This document shows, one piece after another, positions 1-8,209 of a stretch of DNA of 64,000 bases. This DNA comes from Ktedonobacteraceae bacterium. GTDB taxonomy: Bacteria > Chloroflexota > Ktedonobacteria > Ktedonobacterales > Ktedonobacteraceae. The first letter of the stretch is position 1, and every line of letters starts with the position of its first letter. The notes under the pieces were generated by a model. It saw nothing but the letters and a program-made list of their open reading frames with translations, was not told the origin of the DNA and made no database searches. The stretch is taken from positions 1 to 64,000 of the forward strand of contig DASRBN010000042.1 of assembly GCA_035653615.1 (NCBI GenBank), in the 5' to 3' direction. A program made the translations under genes and the position numbers.

Positions 1-2
1 AA

Positions 3-122
3 GCTTTTAGCCGTATCCGTGGGTATTTGTCCACGTTGCGCAAACAAGGGCTTCCTCTCTTGTCGGCTTTGCAGACCACGCTCTCTGGTCATCCGCTTCT
101 TCCCTCTTTTGAGGCAACTTGA
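3..122 (+). CDS. IS66-type transposase, C-terminal end (5' end outside window)
   Basis: An open frame enters from the left edge and stops at 120-122. The roughly 39 visible residues contain RIRGYLSTLRKQGLPLL followed by GHPLLPSFEAT. This resembles the conserved C-terminal tail of IS66 transposases (Ser-Tyr/Leu-Ser-Thr, Arg-Lys-Gln-Gly, then Gly-His-Pro). Only the tail is visible, so it cannot be said whether the element is intact. No IS66-like terminal repeat was recognised in the short space before the next gene, which ends at 129. The right end of the element may be lost or may overlap that gene. Confidence 0.65.
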   Translation, partial: AFSRIRGYLSTLRKQGLPLLSALQTTLSGHPLLPSFEAT

Positions 123-128
123 GCGAAC

Positions 129-626
129 CTAGGCAGTTACGTTTCCAGTCGCGCTAACAGTCAGAAACATAATGAAATTTGGATACGTTTCGCCTGTTAA
201 GTGGTGATTTGTATAGTGGCAAACAACACAACCAACCTGGTCGGTGTAATACGCTGTATCAGTATCCTGCCATGAAATTTCGAATTCGTCGTAGAGAGTA
301 GATGGACCGGTTCCATATGAACCCTCACAACCATTGGTAACGAGCATTTTCTGATTAACATTCGTAACGACACCGGGACCACCACAAGTACTATATGTAG
401 AACCTGAGAGTAATATTTCATTAGGTCCATCATATGATATACCCGCAGCTTCAGAGAGACAGGGGGAAGTATAAACAAATTGATGGGGGTGCTTGGCGTG
501 AGGGTGTGGCTTGGTAGTTGCAAGGGCGGATGATACTCCCGTGAAATCCAGAGGAAGTGTAACAATGCATGCTAGTAGTAAAGCGAACAAAAAGCTCTTC
601 ATGATAGTGCGAGTAGTTTTGAACAT
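129..626 (-). CDS. Small secreted Cys-containing protein, unknown function
   Basis: A 165-residue protein whose N-terminus is a convincing signal peptide: basic MFKTTRTIMK, a hydrophobic core at about residues 11-30, and a likely signal peptidase site after ALA near residue 37. A His/Pro/Lys-rich linker (KPHPHAKHPH) follows. The mature part has five cysteines, including a CVVC motif followed by a His-His pair near the C-terminus, which could bind metal or form disulfides. The start at 626 is supported by an upstream AAGGAAA. No family was recognised. The winged-helix gene upstream (899-1285) is on the same strand, but a terminator lies between them. The 3' end is only 6 bp from an IS66-type transposase end, so the C-terminus may have been altered by insertion. 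Confidence 0.6.
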   Translation of the reverse strand: MFKTTRTIMKSFLFALLLACIVTLPLDFTGVSSALATTKPHPHAKHPHQFVYTSPCLSEAAGISYDGPNEILLSGSTYSTCGGPGVVTNVNQKMLVTNGCEGSYGTGPSTLYDEFEISWQDTDTAYYTDQVGCVVCHYTNHHLTGETYPNFIMFLTVSATGNVTA

Positions 627-806
627 TAGAGTTTCCTTTCTTTGTGTCCACAGGGTGTGGCGTGTAAATGTTTAAGGTTTCCCGGCAAAAATGCAGGCTA
701 GATGAGCGGCAAGGGTTAAGTTTAAAGATTGCTCTACACCTTACCCGTTCTGCTAAGCAGAGCCAATAGGCAAAGGATACTTGAAAATTCTACGAAAAAG
801 AAGAGG

Positions 807-826
807 AAAAAAGCCCCTCTGAGGGG
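807..826 (-). terminator. Rho-independent terminator after the winged-helix gene
   Basis: On the minus strand, CCCCT and AGGGG form a 5-bp G/C stem around a 3-nt loop, followed by C and six T residues. It lies about 75 bp downstream of the winged-helix gene that ends at 899. Confidence 0.6.
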
Positions 827-898
827 AAAAAGCCCCCCAAAAAAGAGGATGTATTGGGGAAGCAATCAAGCAAATAGGCAGAAAAGGCAAAACAAAGA

Positions 899-1285
899 TC
901 AAGACTGGGCAGCGAGGAGTAAATAGCCATATCTCGAAACACGATGTATACTCAGTCCTGCAAGCTGCAATTTATTGCGAATCTTATCAATATGCTTATT
1001 CAGTCTCTTTTGAGTACTTCGATCTAATTCACAAGAAAACGCTTCTCGGGCAAGTTGAGAATCCGCTACAGGGTGCCCACTCAGCAGGGATAGAAGCAAC
1101 TGATACTCGATAGGAGTAAACTTTATTATAAGTGAGTCTACAATCAGGATCCCACTCTCATCATTCCGGTAAATGCGACGTGTTCCAATGGAGGGGCAAG
1201 AAACAAGCTCCGATGATATAAGGCACTCTCTCATCATAATAAATTTCAAATTCCGGGTCGACGAAAACCAGCTTGCTCTCTGCAT
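899..1285 (-). CDS. Winged-helix (OmpR/PhoB-type) DNA-binding protein
   Basis: About 128 residues. The C-terminal two thirds (about residues 48-128) match the OmpR/PhoB effector domain: a β-strand lead-in (ILIVDSLIIKFTPIEYQLLLSLL), a recognition-helix region (TQKRLNKHIDKIRNKL) and a terminal hairpin (IHRVSRYGYLL). There is no receiver domain with a phospho-Asp, so it is an orphan effector domain, probably a transcription regulator. The chosen ATG (1285) lacks a good Shine-Dalgarno sequence. A shorter start at the Met-Met pair near 1237 is possible. Its target is unknown; the secreted protein at 129-626 is the next gene downstream. Confidence 0.65.
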   Translation of the reverse strand: MQRASWFSSTRNLKFIMMRECLISSELVSCPSIGTRRIYRNDESGILIVDSLIIKFTPIEYQLLLSLLSGHPVADSQLAREAFSCELDRSTQKRLNKHIDKIRNKLQLAGLSIHRVSRYGYLLLAAQS

Positions 1286-1288
1286 CAA

Positions 1289-1685
1289 CGGGCGAGCTTA
1301 AGGCTCTAATCAGTAGGGTTCGTGCGTATGCAAGAGAGAAGAAAAGTTGAAAGTTATAGATTCACTTTCTTAAACGAAAGGTTATATGGCTGTATTTATC
1401 ATAATATACTTATCGGGTGATTGTCAATGGTATTTCTATTAAAATAAGAAAATCTAGAAATCTTGTTCAGGACAAGCATAAAAAATTTCTCTGAACTTTT
1501 GTAACATACTCGTGGATATATGGTGGTTAAGGAGAAGTTCCAGATGCTAAATTGACGAATTTTTTCCGGGAGGTGAAGAACTGGCACGATATTTACCTAT
1601 TCTTCCTGCTTTGACCTAACGTGAGAGCAGTTCTGTATGTAATCAGCCTGGTCCCTCTATTCTAAAGGGAAGTTAGACGTATTGG
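1289..1685. other. AT-rich intergenic stretch, no gene seen
   Basis: About 400 bp between the winged-helix gene and the glycosyltransferase gene. It is noticeably AT-rich. A 62-codon open frame (1399-1587, minus) has no family resemblance and no convincing ribosome binding site. The stretch probably holds the promoter of the winged-helix gene and the 3' region of the GT87 gene. Confidence 0.4.
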
Positions 1686-3128
1686 TCATGGTACGGCCAG
1701 GGGCTGTGTCTCTTTTCCCGTAAATACCGGTGGCAATGGCTTGCGCCGGCGTAGCTGGAACCAGTTGAAGAGATAGGCGAGGGTCAATAGCAGAAGTAGC
1801 CCGTCACGCAAGGCAACCGCCGGAATGAATCCCGGGACATAAGGTGCCAGAGTAGCGTCCGCGGTACGCAAATAGAAGTAAGGGTAAATCACGGTAGTGA
1901 GCAGCGAAATAGTGGTCCAGCTAAGCACCCAGAAGCGATTGTATGCGCCGCTGTAGGCCAGCAGGGGAATGATCCATATCAGGTATTGCGGGCTGAACAC
2001 TTTGCCGGTGACAATGAAGACAAGCAATATGGCAATAAAGGCCTGCACAACATCAATTTTCCCGCGCCACTGCAGCCAGATTGTGTAGACGTAGCCCAGC
2101 ACTAACAGTACATCAAACAGGAGTGATACGGGTTGGCCTAGAACACTGACCAGGTTGACCGAGCCATAGGTGTAGACGACCTGGACGGGAAAGCCGAGTT
2201 GCGTTCCTAACCAGACGAGTGTGCTGCCGGTAGCCTCGACTTGAACAGGGCGGTTCGCGAAATAGCTCAACTGGCTCAATACGGCTCCATTGAAATCAAA
2301 GAGCGCGAAGAATCCGGTAATACCTATAATAACGGCGAAGAAGATGAGCGTATTTTTCCAGCGCCAGTGAGGTATGCCTCGCACTAAACGGCCCAGTTCA
2401 CCTGGCAGAGTTTGTATTGTCAACGATCCGGGTGGGATAGAGAGCATCTGCGCGTCATGTTGTTCAGCAATAAAGAGCGCGGGCAGGAGCAAAATAGGAT
2501 AGATTTTGAGCAGGAAGCCGAAAGCCAGGGCAATATATGCCGCCGTCCAATGCTTGCGTTCTGCCGCGATGAGACATAGGAGTGTGAGCACGGCGGGTAC
2601 GAGGTCAAAGCGCGCCTGGGCGGTGGCCCATGCACCAATTAACAGGAAGACCGCGAATGCCAACGCCGCCCCGCGTGGAGCGTAACGCAACAATAGCCAG
2701 TAAATCAGCACGGACATCAGCGCCATGAGTATAGCAAACATGAGCTGGTAATAGTAGAGCGGCGCGATGAGGGCTAACGAGAAGACCACGACGGTGAGCG
2801 GGGGGTACTCCAGGGGAAGCATATGAAATGGTGGCTGCGACTGGGCTACGGAAGAGGTATTCAGAAATGCGCATTGAACACCAGGCAGTAACTTCTCGCC
2901 GCTGCTGCCTAGCCAGTAGGTGAGGGCGTAGCATTCGTAGCGCGCCCCATCGGTATGAGTCCAGAAAAATTGCCAGGACGCGCCCAGAAACATCAGGATA
3001 ATTACTACGATAATGGGTAGATAGGCGATAATACCCCTTCGCGCTACCAACGCATTCCAGAAAATAGTAAGGGGTCTGTCATTATTCGATTTGACTAACG
3101 CTTTCTCCGAGGCTTTTTCTTGTATCAT
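1686..3128 (-). CDS. GT87-type polyprenyl-phosphate mannosyltransferase-like membrane protein
   Basis: A 480-residue polytopic membrane protein with about ten hydrophobic segments beginning at residue 33. Motifs typical of the GT87/DUF2029 family are visible: EYPPLTVVVFSLALI, QARFDLVPAVLTLLCL and LLKIYPILLLPALF. The family transfers mannose, or a related sugar, from a polyprenyl-phosphate donor to lipid or glycan acceptors on the outer face of the membrane. Substrate and product cannot be read from sequence. It is a single gene, divergent from the peroxiredoxin gene. The N-terminal 30 residues are hydrophilic and cytoplasmic. Confidence 0.75.
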   Translation of the reverse strand: MIQEKASEKALVKSNNDRPLTIFWNALVARRGIIAYLPIIVVIILMFLGASWQFFWTHTDGARYECYALTYWLGSSGEKLLPGVQCAFLNTSSVAQSQPPFHMLPLEYPPLTVVVFSLALIAPLYYYQLMFAILMALMSVLIYWLLLRYAPRGAALAFAVFLLIGAWATAQARFDLVPAVLTLLCLIAAERKHWTAAYIALAFGFLLKIYPILLLPALFIAEQHDAQMLSIPPGSLTIQTLPGELGRLVRGIPHWRWKNTLIFFAVIIGITGFFALFDFNGAVLSQLSYFANRPVQVEATGSTLVWLGTQLGFPVQVVYTYGSVNLVSVLGQPVSLLFDVLLVLGYVYTIWLQWRGKIDVVQAFIAILLVFIVTGKVFSPQYLIWIIPLLAYSGAYNRFWVLSWTTISLLTTVIYPYFYLRTADATLAPYVPGFIPAVALRDGLLLLLTLAYLFNWFQLRRRKPLPPVFTGKETQPLAVP

Positions 3129-3156
3129 TTTGAATTTCGCTCGTGCAATAATCGGT

Positions 3157-3186
3157 TTGACAAGATCTTCCGGGCGGTGCTAGAAT
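3157..3186 (+). promoter_or_regulatory. σ70-type promoter for the peroxiredoxin gene
   Basis: A perfect TTGACA (3157-3162), an 18-bp spacer and TAGAAT (3181-3186). It leaves a 5' leader of about 130 nt before the peroxiredoxin start. Confidence 0.6.
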
Positions 3187-3326
3187 ACTGGACGATAGAC
3201 CGTCGTGTCGCTTGTGCGTTTATTTCATAACTTCGCACATTGTGCAAGACGATTTGCCGGCTTAGCCAGTAACGTTTCTATCCGCTAAGTTTCACACTAA
3301 CAATACGTCTGGAAGGATACATGCGA

Positions 3327-3812
3327 ATGAGTACTGCTACCCATGCAGAGACAAACACATTAAAAGTTGGTGATGTCGCACCCGATTTCACACTGAAGAC
3401 GAATAACCGTGAAGATTGGCGTTTGAGCGATTTTCGTGGCAAGAAAAATGTCGTACTTGCCTTCGTCCCTTTTGCTTTCAGCAAGGTTTGCTCGGCGCAG
3501 CTACCATCATATGAGGCCGAACTGGATCGCTTTAAGGACTTTGACGCGGAAGTCGTCAGTATCAGCATGGACAGCACCCATGCCTTAAATGCCTGGGCTA
3601 AATCGATGAATACCTCGTTTCCCTTGCTCTCGGATTTTTACCCCCAGGGAAAAGTGGTCGATTTGTATGGGTTGCGCAACCCGGCTGGAATGTCGAATCG
3701 AGCGGTGCTCGTCATCGACAAAGAAGGCATCATCCGCTTTATCGAAGTGCAGGACAGTCCCGGCAATATGCCAGACAATGAGAATTTGTTCGAGGCGCTG
3801 CGCAAGCTGTAG
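3327..3812 (+). CDS. 1-Cys peroxiredoxin, AhpE-like
   Basis: A 161-residue AhpC/TSA-fold peroxidase that reduces H2O2, organic peroxides or peroxynitrite in the cytoplasm. The fold begins with GDVAPDFTL. The active-site loop [10 protein letters not shown] carries the peroxidatic cysteine (about Cys55). It is the only cysteine, so no resolving Cys exists and an external thiol must recycle it, as in AhpE-type enzymes. The ATG at 3327 is chosen because AGGA lies 9 nt upstream; an in-frame ATG at 3321 is only 3 nt from that site. Gene end and the converging TetR gene end are adjacent (3812/3813). Confidence 0.85.
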   Translation: MSTATHAETNTLKVGDVAPDFTLKTNNREDWRLSDFRGKKNVVLAFVPFAFSKVCSAQLPSYEAELDRFKDFDAEVVSISMDSTHALNAWAKSMNTSFPLLSDFYPQGKVVDLYGLRNPAGMSNRAVLVIDKEGIIRFIEVQDSPGNMPDNENLFEALRKL

Positions 3813-4397
3813 CTAAACATTCTCCGGGTTCAACGAATTCGGACTGAATGCTATCGAAAGGGTGGGCTGGAAGACAAGCTCATGGAAAATGATGCCCATG
3901 CGCTCGGGTGGATAAGGCATATCGTGTTCCAGCCACCATTGGAGCAGGCCGATGGAAGAGTTGACAAGATGGTAAGCCGCGACCTCAGATGGTACAGCAC
4001 TTCCCTCTAAAGGAATGTTCTGATTCAATACTTCATCGGTAGCGATATCGATGATGTGTTCCATCAGGGGAGTGCTGCTGCGACTGCTCAGTAAGACGCG
4101 GATTATGCTATTGTTTTCCTGTACATAATGGAACAGGGTTTTGCCGAGAGCAACCGCATCCTCGCCCGGACCCATTGGTAAAAGATTTTTTAGCTCGGCA
4201 AGCACTACTTCCGATACTTCTTGCAGCAAGGCATCCTTATCGTGGTAGTGGCGGAAAAACGTGGCGTATCCTACATCAGCCTTGTCGGTAATATCACGGA
4301 TGGTGACGGCATCATAGCCTTTCTCCAGCGTCAAATCGATGAGAGCTTTCGCCAGCAGATGCTGTGTCCGTTTTACTCGTCTATCCTGCACATCCAT
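3813..4397 (-). CDS. TetR/AcrR family transcriptional regulator
   Basis: 194 residues. The N-terminal HTH domain is clear: RRVKRTQHLLAKALIDLTLEKG, then VTIRDITDKADVGYATFFRHYHDKDALL (recognition helix around residues 40-50). The C-terminal ligand-binding part is TetR_C-like and helical, as in small-molecule-responsive repressors. GGAGG lies 10 nt before the ATG at 4397. Convergent with the peroxiredoxin gene; the GrdB-like gene upstream (4447-5169) is on the same strand 49 bp away and may be co-transcribed or controlled by it. Confidence 0.85.
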   Translation of the reverse strand: MDVQDRRVKRTQHLLAKALIDLTLEKGYDAVTIRDITDKADVGYATFFRHYHDKDALLQEVSEVVLAELKNLLPMGPGEDAVALGKTLFHYVQENNSIIRVLLSSRSSTPLMEHIIDIATDEVLNQNIPLEGSAVPSEVAAYHLVNSSIGLLQWWLEHDMPYPPERMGIIFHELVFQPTLSIAFSPNSLNPENV

Positions 4398-4446
4398 GTC
4401 AAAAATTCCTCCCAGAAGTTTATTTCATAACATCATATCATGTTTT

Positions 4447-5169
4447 TCAGTTACTTTCCTGCTGGCGGATTGGTTGCCAATCGCTGCTGTCATAATCTGG
4501 ATAGGTGATTTCCCAGGGATGCCCTGGTTCTTCGCGCGCTTCCCAGCGCCTGAGCGCATCCAGCAATACTTTGCGCTGCAAGTTGTTCTGGTGTGGCCCA
4601 CCGAGGCTATTGCCCAGCTTGAAATGATATGGTGCGATTGAGCGAGGCGGCCCGGCCTGCTGCGATTGTTCGGGGGCGACGGTAATCAGGACGGTCGGAA
4701 TGCCAACCATCTCTATTTCGCGCTGGATGATGGCGCTTACCCTGTGGCAGAGGGGGCAGCCTGCCGTAAGCACAACACCATCGGCTTTGGAGCGTAAGAT
4801 TACTTTAGCCATCTCAGGAGCCGCTCGCTCATACAGATCGCGGAAGTTCTGTGTGTAGCCCATGAATCCGAGGTGCTTATCGCTTACTCCGGCGATGATG
4901 CCCTCTTCTGCCAGTTCGCGCAAACGGTCGATGGGAAAAACGACATTGATGTCCTCATCAGCATCGTGGTGGTCGTAATGATCGTGCGTAACCATTAATT
5001 GCTCGCTCCGCACATCTCCCGGTATAACACGCCAGCTATTATCGCCGTCAACATTGAACGGTTCCTGGTCTTTTAAATGAACGCCTGCCGTTGTAACGAG
5101 CGCGAACGAGGTCTGATTCAATTCGCGAGAGCGTGGGGTATAAGGAATGCAGCGTTTTGACATTGCCAT
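4447..5169 (-). CDS. GrdB/PrdB-like (glycine/betaine/sarcosine/D-proline reductase B family) protein with CPLC
   Basis: A 240-residue protein resembling the selenoprotein B family of glycine, betaine, sarcosine and D-proline reductases: FPIDRLRELAEEGIIAGVSDKHLGFMGY, then VVLTAGCPLCHRVSAIIQREIEMVGIPTVLIT. At the position where clostridial enzymes carry selenocysteine, this protein has Cys138 in a Cys-Pro-Leu-Cys-His motif, so it is a cysteine form. The other subunits of such reductases are not nearby, so the true reaction is unknown; a reductase or redox role is inferred. His/Asp-rich THDHYDHHDADED (residues 61-73) could bind metal. Upstream of, and same strand as, the TetR gene. Confidence 0.7.
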   Translation of the reverse strand: MAMSKRCIPYTPRSRELNQTSFALVTTAGVHLKDQEPFNVDGDNSWRVIPGDVRSEQLMVTHDHYDHHDADEDINVVFPIDRLRELAEEGIIAGVSDKHLGFMGYTQNFRDLYERAAPEMAKVILRSKADGVVLTAGCPLCHRVSAIIQREIEMVGIPTVLITVAPEQSQQAGPPRSIAPYHFKLGNSLGGPHQNNLQRKVLLDALRRWEAREEPGHPWEITYPDYDSSDWQPIRQQESN

Positions 5170-5329
5170 GATTTGATCGTCCTTTACCGAATTTTTTGCT
5201 ATAGTCAGGTGTTCCTAATAGTATATATCAGTTTTGCCCGCGATTGCTTTTTTGTGCTACTATAAAACTCGCAGGCACTATTTTTCTTTCTCCAATGGTG
5301 CCGGCAAACAGCTTGAGAAGGCAGGTTCT

Positions 5330-6652
5330 ATGGATGTGTCTAATGCTCCTCGTAGACTGACGGTTCGCCAGCAACTGATCCTCAGCGTCTTCTGGTTCTC
5401 ACTCAATGCGCAATCTGCCGCCCTTTTGCCGATTGTAATACCGCTCCAGATTTTGCTATTTGTGCCGCGGGGTGAGGTAGGAAATGCTCAGCAGGCGGTG
5501 CTGCTGGGCTGGATTTCGGCGGTGGGAGCGGTTGTCTCGCTGGTTCTACCACCGGTCTTCGGCATGTTGTCCGACCATACAACCAGCAGGTATGGGCGCC
5601 GGCGGCCCTATATTGTTGCTGGAACTGCACTGCTGTTGCTGAGCGCTTTGTTACTGGCGCTGGCCGGTAATGTCATCATTTTTGTCCTGGCCCTGGTCAT
5701 CAATCAGATTGGCAGTAATGCAGCCAATGCTGCTTACCAGGCGCTTTTGCCGGATCGCGTGCCAAAGGAGCAGCGCGGTGAGGCTTCCGGGTACGTAGGC
5801 CTGATGACGATCATCGGCAATGTCGGCAGCCTGGGAGTGGCGGCGTATCTGCTTGGCTCGGTCAGTTTGACTTCGACGAGCGCCGGTATTATACGGCAGG
5901 GAGCCGGCCTCTTTTATTTGCTGACTGGCATCGCCCTGTTTGTGGGTTTGGTCATTACAGTTATCGGGGTGCGAGAAAAACGCTACGTACTCCCACCAGC
6001 TGAAATGACACTTGGGCAAGAGAAGGCTTTAGTCCGTTTTCGCCGTTGGTTTGCGCATAACTGGATCAAACCGTGGCGTGATTATAATTTTTCGCTTATC
6101 TTTGTGACGCGCTTCTCCGTCATGATGGGGCTTTCCTTATTTATGACCTTCATCGAATACTATTTTGCGAATGTAGCCCACGCGACGAATTTCGTGCAGG
6201 CAACGGCGGGTGTGGCAATACTTGCGCTGGTGGGAGCGCTTTGCAGCGCCCTGGCACTGGGCATTTATTCTGATCGAGTGAAACGAGCGCCTGTGGTTTG
6301 TGCCGCTACCGTATGTATGGCGCTGGCCTCATTTTCTTTTGTGATTTCGCCCGGCAGCTTCCCTCTCTGGACGTTGGGTCTGCTCTTTGGTGTTGGCTAC
6401 GGCGCCTATAGCAGCGTCGACTGGGCTTTAGCGATTGACGCTATGCCTTCGCTGCAATCCATTGGGAAAGATTTAGCGTTGTGGGGCGCGTCCGATAATT
6501 TGCCATCGATCCTTGCTCCTCTTTTAGGAGGCATCATTATCGCCCAGGTGAGCATCTTTGCGGCAACTGCCCTGGGTTATCGCGCTATCTTCGCGGTGGC
6601 AACGCTCTTTCTCCTTTTTGGCGCGGCCCTGGTGCTGAAAATGCGCATGTAG
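5330..6652 (+). CDS. MFS transporter
   Basis: About 440 residues with 12 predicted membrane helices. The loop between TM2 and TM3 has the major-facilitator motif GMLSDHTTSRYGRRRPYI, and the second half repeats it (LGIYSDRVKRAPV). The pattern resembles sugar-cation symporter-like or general MFS_1 proteins; the substrate cannot be told. The ATG at 5330 is preferred over an upstream in-frame ATG (5234) because GAGAAGG lies 8 nt before it and the protein then begins MDVSNAPRRLTVRQQ, just before TM1. It is monocistronic. Confidence 0.85.
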   Translation: MDVSNAPRRLTVRQQLILSVFWFSLNAQSAALLPIVIPLQILLFVPRGEVGNAQQAVLLGWISAVGAVVSLVLPPVFGMLSDHTTSRYGRRRPYIVAGTALLLLSALLLALAGNVIIFVLALVINQIGSNAANAAYQALLPDRVPKEQRGEASGYVGLMTIIGNVGSLGVAAYLLGSVSLTSTSAGIIRQGAGLFYLLTGIALFVGLVITVIGVREKRYVLPPAEMTLGQEKALVRFRRWFAHNWIKPWRDYNFSLIFVTRFSVMMGLSLFMTFIEYYFANVAHATNFVQATAGVAILALVGALCSALALGIYSDRVKRAPVVCAATVCMALASFSFVISPGSFPLWTLGLLFGVGYGAYSSVDWALAIDAMPSLQSIGKDLALWGASDNLPSILAPLLGGIIIAQVSIFAATALGYRAIFAVATLFLLFGAALVLKMRM

Positions 6653-6772
6653 GGGAAATGCGCGATACTGGCATGAAGTGAGAGTAGCTGCTCACTTGCT
6701 TTCCTCATCATCTGAACCATTTCTCCTACAAGCTGCTTCTTACTTGCCTTTTCCGTGTTTGCAAGCTACACC

Positions 6773-8209
6773 CTATTTTCTCAGTTGCTTATTTCGTAAC
6801 CTGGGTATCAGTCTCTTGATCAAAAGCGGTACCCATCTGCGTAAATAGGTCAGCTTCCGTGGATCCACATCCTTTTCGCCATACCGTTCTAACAAGTACG
6901 CCTGCGTCAACTCCTCTAGAATCATCGCATCATCAGGTGACTTGCCTGCATATGTTTGTCTCGTCGGTTCTAGAGCGGCCAAAAGGCGATATTGATACTC
7001 GAGTGGCGTTTCGTTAGCGCGTCGTCTGCCTGCATCTTCACCTCGCCAGGCCATTGCTTGCAGAAATTCACGATAGCGGGCGCGCGCCGATGCGGCGTTG
7101 AGCGGTTCGCGTGCTTTTCTGACTTCCTTTGGCGGGCGGCGTCTCGCGCTAGCTGGTATGCTTTTTTGTATCTCATTCTCATCAATGCGACCTCGCAAGA
7201 TGTGCAGTATCATCCACACCACAGCTACCAGCACAACCAGCGTCAACAAGGCAATGCCTATGATCGCCAGTAATCGCAATGCCTCATCAACAAGAGGAGA
7301 AACGGGTGGCGCATGCTTTTCTGGTTGCGCATCTATCCCCGGCGTCGGAGTGAGTTTGAGTTTGAGAGGGCGGGGCGGGGGTCCCGGCTGCGCAAAAAGG
7401 AAACCTAGCAGCCAGAAATACCACGCACGCACTATCGTGAGCAATGGCGCAAACAACGCTTCAAGCGGTCCAAATGCTGCCACACTCAGGATCATCGTGA
7501 AAGCCGCGATTGCCGCCAGGAAAAACAGCGTCAACAGCCCCGTTCTCGCGAACTGTGTACGCAACCCTCTGCTCGCGTTCGGGCTGCTATACTTCGTATT
7601 CAAATAACTCACCGAAAGTGCCGCGAAACCGCTCAGACCAAACACCGGCAGAACCATTCCGAGCGCATCAAATAGCGGTGTATGAGAAAACGCGGGATAG
7701 ACTACTACTAACAGCAGCAGGGCCAGGAGCGTTCCAAATCCGATCTGAAAAATAACCAGCAGCGACTCTTCCTGCCCACCTTTTTCAACACGCACCTTCC
7801 CACGCCACCAGAAGCTGAGGCTCAGAATACCTGTAGCAATGAGCTGTGGAATACCTGCCGCAAACGGGGGATGCAGGCCCACTACCAGGAGATAGATCAC
7901 TGGTAACGCAGGAACATAGACCAGCTGAGCGCGCTCTTCCCCTAGCCGTGGCTGGATCCCTCGTTTTACCACGAACGCCCACCAGTAGGTACTCCACCAG
8001 ATGAGTATCACGCCACCCTCGAGTAGAAGTGGTGGTTCGCTCTTGCCTGTAAAAAGCAGCGCCCCGATCACAAATCCCAGCACCCCGAACTGCGCTTCCA
8101 TCACTCCCACCACCATCGGAACAGCCATGGTGTCCAGCCAGTTGAAACGGGCAGGCCTCCGTTCAGTCAGGCGCTCGCCTTTCGTTAGCAATGGCGTGAA
8201 TAAGCGCAT
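6773..8209 (-). CDS. DUF4129-type membrane protein of the MoxR operon
   Basis: About 478 residues. The N-terminal two thirds hold about eight to nine membrane segments. The last segment (about residues 320-345) is followed by a cytoplasmic or exterior C-terminal domain with ASARARYREFLQAMAWRGEDAGRRRANETPLEYQYRL, the DUF4129 signature region found in transglutaminase-type proteins of MoxR operons. No transglutaminase Cys-His-Asp core is visible here. The start is uncertain: the chosen ATG (8209) overlaps the end of the DUF58 gene by 47 bp, and GGGAGGAAG lies upstream of it; an in-frame ATG also exists at 8263. Last gene of a MoxR-DUF58-DUF4129 operon. Confidence 0.7.
   Translation of the reverse strand: MRLFTPLLTKGERLTERRPARFNWLDTMAVPMVVGVMEAQFGVLGFVIGALLFTGKSEPPLLLEGGVILIWWSTYWWAFVVKRGIQPRLGEERAQLVYVPALPVIYLLVVGLHPPFAAGIPQLIATGILSLSFWWRGKVRVEKGGQEESLLVIFQIGFGTLLALLLLVVVYPAFSHTPLFDALGMVLPVFGLSGFAALSVSYLNTKYSSPNASRGLRTQFARTGLLTLFFLAAIAAFTMILSVAAFGPLEALFAPLLTIVRAWYFWLLGFLFAQPGPPPRPLKLKLTPTPGIDAQPEKHAPPVSPLVDEALRLLAIIGIALLTLVVLVAVVWMILHILRGRIDENEIQKSIPASARRRPPKEVRKAREPLNAASARARYREFLQAMAWRGEDAGRRRANETPLEYQYRLLAALEPTRQTYAGKSPDDAMILEELTQAYLLERYGEKDVDPRKLTYLRRWVPLLIKRLIPRLRNKQLRK

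Noticed and set aside
729-926. 65-codon basic open frame on the plus strand
   Set aside because: Lies over the minus-strand terminator and A-rich DNA; its Lys/Pro-rich product results from base bias, and there is no ribosome binding site.
4740-4770. Selenocysteine codon in the GrdB-like gene
   Set aside because: The codons at the relevant positions are ordinary Cys codons and the frame has no internal TGA, so no Sec insertion is needed.
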